From: an uncultured Eubacteriales bacterium
Lineage (GTDB): Bacteria > Bacillota > Clostridia > Oscillospirales > QAMX01
DNA: 6,956 nt
Assembly: GCA_900551265.1 (NCBI GenBank)
Contig: URVL01000123.1
Span: 1-6,956 of the forward strand
Reading direction: 5' to 3'
The position numbers and the translations under genes were made by a program. A model generated the notes under the pieces. The model saw nothing but the letters and a program-made list of their open reading frames with translations, ran no database searches and was not told where the DNA came from. Every line of letters begins with the position of its first letter. Within the stretch, counting starts at the first letter, position 1. Shown here piece after piece: positions 5,388 through 6,956 of the stretch.

Positions 5388-6109
5388 GCATTGTCATAGA
5401 GTCTAAAAAGCTGAAACGCACGGGTTATCTCCCTGCATTTTTGGCGGGAGGATTCCTTGCCGCAGCTTTTCCGGTTGTCTATATGATGGTAAAAGCGGAG
5501 GAAATGACTTCGCTCTCCGGAAATCCACTGGAGATATTGATGTCTGCCAACTGGCAGATGATGGCCATGCTGAATGTTCTCATTTCTATTTGCGGCGCTT
5601 GTATGATGTACCACACGGAATATGCCGATAACGGGATACAGAAAATGTCGGTGCTTCCCATTCGTCAGGAAAATCTATTTTTCGGAAAATTTGTGATTGC
5701 CGCTCTGGTTTTGTCAGCCATGGTGGTCATCGAAATGGCAGTTTTAGTCGGCTGCGCGAAGAATTGGTTTCCAAGCTATGTATTTGATCTGACCGAAATA
5801 CTGAAAACCGCAGGTTTCCAAATTGTCGTTACGCTGCCAACTGTCATGCTTATGCTGGCCATTGCGTCCGCCTGCAAGAATATGTGGGTATCCCTCGGTA
5901 TCGGTATGATTTTAGTATTCACGCTTTCTATTCTTCCGCAGGATAATGTAGTGCTAAGCCTGTTCCCGTTTGCTTCTCCGTATCAAATGCTCTCTGCGGC
6001 AATGGAAAATAACCGTACCCTTTTGTTTTTAGTTGCTTGCGGAATTGAAACTGCCTTGTTCGGTATTGTGGAGGTACTTTATCTGAAAGCAAGGAGGTGT
6101 TTTGAATGA
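5384..6109 (+). CDS. LanE/MutE-type ABC permease subunit
   Basis: This 241-residue membrane protein has about six helices: near 16-36, 57-75, 102-124, 143-162, 166-185 and 211-233. The N-terminal half shows the pattern of lantibiotic-immunity permeases (EpiE/MutE/SpaE group): an N-terminal ES.KLKRT cytoplasmic stretch, then after helix 2 a polar segment HTEYADNGIQKMSVLPI (about 77-93) which probably contacts the ATPase. The start overlaps the ATPase stop as ATGA (5384-5387), with AGGAGGAG just upstream, so translation is coupled. It pairs with the following permease to form an ABC-2-type heterodimeric channel. It is far smaller than BceB-type permeases (about 650 residues) and lacks their large extracellular domain. 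Substrate specificity is inferred from family and context only. Confidence 0.85.
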   Translation: MSIVIESKKLKRTGYLPAFLAGGFLAAAFPVVYMMVKAEEMTSLSGNPLEILMSANWQMMAMLNVLISICGACMMYHTEYADNGIQKMSVLPIRQENLFFGKFVIAALVLSAMVVIEMAVLVGCAKNWFPSYVFDLTEILKTAGFQIVVTLPTVMLMLAIASACKNMWVSLGIGMILVFTLSILPQDNVVLSLFPFASPYQMLSAAMENNRTLLFLVACGIETALFGIVEVLYLKARRCFE

Positions 6110-6876
6110 ATTTCTTATCCTTAGTCGGGGTAGAACTTAAAAAAATCCGGCGCTCTAAAATCTTTTTGATCTTGCTGATCCCCGTCATTATGATGTGGAT
6201 TCCGGGTATTATCAATGTAGATATGAACTTCGATTTGAGGGGTATCCCGATCACTCCAGAAAACAACTTTTTTATTCAGGGCTTTATGGGTATGGTTTGG
6301 TTTATGATTCCGGCATCGCTCGTGATCTGCACCGTACTGCTTAATCAAACGGAACACTCGAATAAGGGAATTTTGAAAATGCTGTCCCTGCCGATCAGCA
6401 CGACCAAATTATGCCTTGCAAAATTTACCGTTTTGCTGATACTGGCGGCAGTTCAGATGATCATGTCCATTGGTGCGTACGATATCTGTGCGGCAATCGT
6501 TACCCATACGCAGGATTATAATTTTATCCTTGAGCCGTTATATGTCTGCAAAAATGTATGCAGTATCTATGCCGCTGCAATTCCAATGGCTGCTGTATAC
6601 CTTGCGGTTTCCACTTTAATTCAATCTCCCATTTTTTCGGTCGGTATCGGTCTGGCTTCGATTGTACCTTCCGTGCTTATGATAAATACGAAAATTTGGT
6701 TTGCCTACCCGATGAGCTATCCGTTCTATCTGATAATGGTGGCGTATGGGAGAGCTGCCGAGGGCGTTTATGAAACACAAATTGCTTGGTTGCCGTGGTT
6801 GCCCGTTGCAGTAGGGATCACGATTTTGGCACTTGCCGTATCGTGTGTTCGATACGGTGTATCTGAAAGGAGATAA
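6106..6876 (+). CDS. LanG/MutG-type ABC permease subunit
   Basis: This 256-residue membrane protein has about six helices: near 17-36, 58-79, 102-125, 150-172, 176-195 and 227-248. It has the same plan as the preceding permease, including an N-terminal VELKKIRRSK cytoplasmic helix and the matching polar motif QTEHSNKGILKMLSLPIS (about 81-98), which aligns with HTEYADNGIQKMSVLPI of its partner. The two permeases are therefore diverged paralogues, as LanE and LanG are. A longer loop between helices 1 and 2 (about 37-57) and one near 196-226 set it apart. It starts in an ATGA overlap with the previous gene, with AAGGAGG at 6091-6097. It completes the LanFEG-like transporter. No terminator is visible after the TAA, so transcription may continue rightward. 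Confidence 0.85.
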   Translation: MNFLSLVGVELKKIRRSKIFLILLIPVIMMWIPGIINVDMNFDLRGIPITPENNFFIQGFMGMVWFMIPASLVICTVLLNQTEHSNKGILKMLSLPISTTKLCLAKFTVLLILAAVQMIMSIGAYDICAAIVTHTQDYNFILEPLYVCKNVCSIYAAAIPMAAVYLAVSTLIQSPIFSVGIGLASIVPSVLMINTKIWFAYPMSYPFYLIMVAYGRAAEGVYETQIAWLPWLPVAVGITILALAVSCVRYGVSERR

Positions 6877-6882
6877 GCGTCG

Positions 6883-6956
6883 GTGTACAAGGGGTACAAA
6901 CGAGATAAAATAGAAATGAGGGGCGATAGAGCGGAAATGTCAGATTTTCCACTCTA
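6883..6956 (+). CDS. Possible start of a further gene, cut by the right edge
   Basis: A GTG at 6883 opens a frame that stays open to the end of the window (24 codons; VYKGYKRDKIEM, then RGDRAEMSDFPL). AAAGGAG at 6866-6872, inside the end of the permease gene, lies ten bases upstream and could serve it; ATGs at 6916 and 6937 in the same frame are alternatives. If real, it would be co-transcribed with the ABC operon, being only six bases past its stop. The fragment is very basic and too short to assign to a family. It could equally be untranslated leader. Confidence 0.3.
   Translation, partial: MYKGYKRDKIEMRGDRAEMSDFPL

Noticed and set aside
4632..6876. Bce-type bacitracin transporter
   Set aside because: BceB is a single permease of about 650 residues with ten helices and a large extracellular domain; here there are two permeases of 241 and 256 residues and an E-loop ATPase.

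Overview
The window looks like part of a low- to mid-GC Firmicutes genome, most likely a gut-type Clostridia (Oscillospiraceae or Lachnospiraceae). This rests on strong AGGAGG-type ribosome binding sites, short overlapping operons, and the protein families present (DUF3795, DUF3788, short SdpI-like proteins, lantibiotic-immunity-type ABC transporters). The taxonomic placement is inference. There is no rRNA, tRNA, CRISPR array, transposase or integrase.

Layout: (1) Positions 1-337 hold gene remains: a 40-residue C-terminal piece entering from the left edge, then a start-less reading frame that looks like the tail of a secreted or lipoprotein-like protein. (2) Positions 433-2075 are a rightward run of four small genes: a SRPBCC-fold protein, a cysteine-rich DUF3795 protein, a three-helix SdpI-like membrane protein and a DUF3788 protein. 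(3) Positions 2076-2322 contain only an unrecognised short frame. A strong 17-bp inverted repeat at 2323-2372 then separates the two convergent transcription units. (4) Positions 4484-2375 (minus strand) encode an OmpR-family response regulator and a two-helix membrane sensor kinase, one base apart. (5) Positions 4485-4631 are a divergent control region. (6) Positions 4632-6876 (plus strand) encode an ABC transporter of the LanFEG type: an ATPase with an E-loop, then two six-helix permeases, each joined to the gene before it by an ATGA overlap. (7) A further frame opens at 6883 and runs off the right edge.

How it probably works: the kinase senses an envelope signal, probably a cationic or lantibiotic-like peptide. 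It phosphorylates the regulator, which activates the divergent ABC operon to expel or shield against the peptide. The layout recalls lantibiotic immunity systems and the Clostridioides difficile Cpr system. No lantibiotic precursor or modification gene is visible, so this is best read as a stand-alone resistance module. The most striking non-coding signal is a run of four AAGGT pentamers at exact 11-bp spacing (4549, 4560, 4571, 4582) just upstream of and overlapping the ABC promoter. These are probably response-regulator half-sites.
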